Below are positions 5,915 to 6,152 of a stretch of DNA of 6,152 nt, in pieces; position 1 is the first letter of the stretch, and the number at the start of each line of letters is the position of its first letter. A program made the translations under genes and the position numbers. The DNA lies in contig JAESSL010000222.1 of assembly GCA_016764135.1 (NCBI GenBank), positions 1 to 6,152 of the forward strand. Direction: 5' to 3'. The notes under the pieces were generated by a model. That model saw only the letters and a program-made list of their open reading frames with translations. It did not search any database and was not told the origin of the DNA. The stretch comes from Alphaproteobacteria bacterium (GTDB lineage: Bacteria > Pseudomonadota > Alphaproteobacteria > UBA8366 > GCA-2717185).

Positions 5915-6152
5915 ATGATCGAAACGATAGCCCTCATCGTCGCAGGCGGTCGCGGCGCGCGCGCCGGGGACGGCGTTCCGAAGCAATACCGCAACATAGG
6001 CGGCAAACCGATGTTGCGCCATGTTCTGGAAATTTTCACCGCCCATACCGAAATTGACGCCGTCCAAGTGGTCATCCATCCCGACGACGACGCTTTGTAC
6101 CAGACCGCGTCGCGTGGATTGCCGGTCAATCCACCTGTTTATGGCGGCGTCA
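5915..6152 (+). CDS. ispD: 2-C-methyl-D-erythritol 4-phosphate cytidylyltransferase IspD, N-terminal part (or IspDF fusion)
   Basis: The first 79 codons of IspD are present; the gene runs off the right edge. IspD joins CTP and methylerythritol phosphate in the non-mevalonate isoprenoid pathway. The N-terminal nucleotide-binding loop AGGRGARAGDGVPKQY (10-25) carries G14, R16 and K23, which correspond to the CTP-contacting G, R and K of E. coli IspD. One Ala of the usual AAG is replaced by Gly. In many alphaproteobacteria IspD is fused to IspF, which cannot be judged here. The ATG at 5915 gives the usual short N-terminus. No Shine-Dalgarno is visible, and TTG codons at 5900 and 5903 are weaker in-frame alternatives. 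The gene is divergent from the CcsA-like gene and near dusB, a common alphaproteobacterial neighbourhood. Confidence 0.92.
   Translation, partial: MIETIALIVAGGRGARAGDGVPKQYRNIGGKPMLRHVLEIFTAHTEIDAVQVVIHPDDDALYQTASRGLPVNPPVYGGV

Noticed and set aside
5953..5966. 14-bp GC palindrome CGGCGCGCGCGCCG in ispD
   Set aside because: It encodes the Gly/Arg/Ala nucleotide-binding loop of IspD, so the codon content explains it.
5755..6057. Plus-strand 100-codon open frame across the ispD start
   Set aside because: It uses a TTG start, becomes Arg-rich where it overlaps ispD in another frame, and has no family resemblance.

Overview
This window looks like a chromosomal core region of an alphaproteobacterium, most likely Rhodospirillales-like. 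Three things suggest this: the gene order dusB(nifR3)-ntrB-ntrC-ntrY, the C-terminal sequence style of the NtrC protein, and a neighbouring ispD-type gene. Codon use is moderately GC-rich and similar in all genes. I see no sign of recent transfer, mobile DNA, CRISPR, tRNA or rRNA.

Layout from left to right: positions 1-1058 (minus strand) hold the N-terminal part of the NtrY sensor kinase, cut by the window edge. A 90-bp gap with a small hairpin follows, then ntrC (1149-2606, minus), ntrB (2599-3735, minus) and dusB (3738-4781, minus). The dusB, ntrB and ntrC genes are packed with a 2-bp gap and an 8-bp overlap, so they form one operon read right to left, with ntrY as the next gene. A 118-bp gap (4782-4899) holds a candidate sigma70 promoter for the operon and a hairpin. 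Next comes a membrane protein of the CcsA/YpjD cytochrome c assembly family (4900-5700, minus). A 214-bp divergent intergenic region (5701-5914) contains alternating TACA/TGTA half-sites, a small hairpin and a perfect 18-bp tandem duplication. Finally ispD starts at 5915 on the plus strand and runs off the right edge.

Functionally, NtrB (histidine kinase/phosphatase) and NtrC (sigma54-dependent activator with intact GAFTGA) form the nitrogen-status two-component system. NtrY is the membrane kinase of the NtrY/NtrX pair, whose ntrX partner would lie beyond the left edge. DusB makes dihydrouridine in tRNA and is the historical nifR3 gene of this operon. IspD belongs to the non-mevalonate isoprenoid pathway.

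I do not find an undescribed system here. The points worth a second look are small: possible translation-control structures at ntrY and dusB, the start of ntrC, the structured ispD leader, and the CcsA-like gene placed between ispD and dusB.
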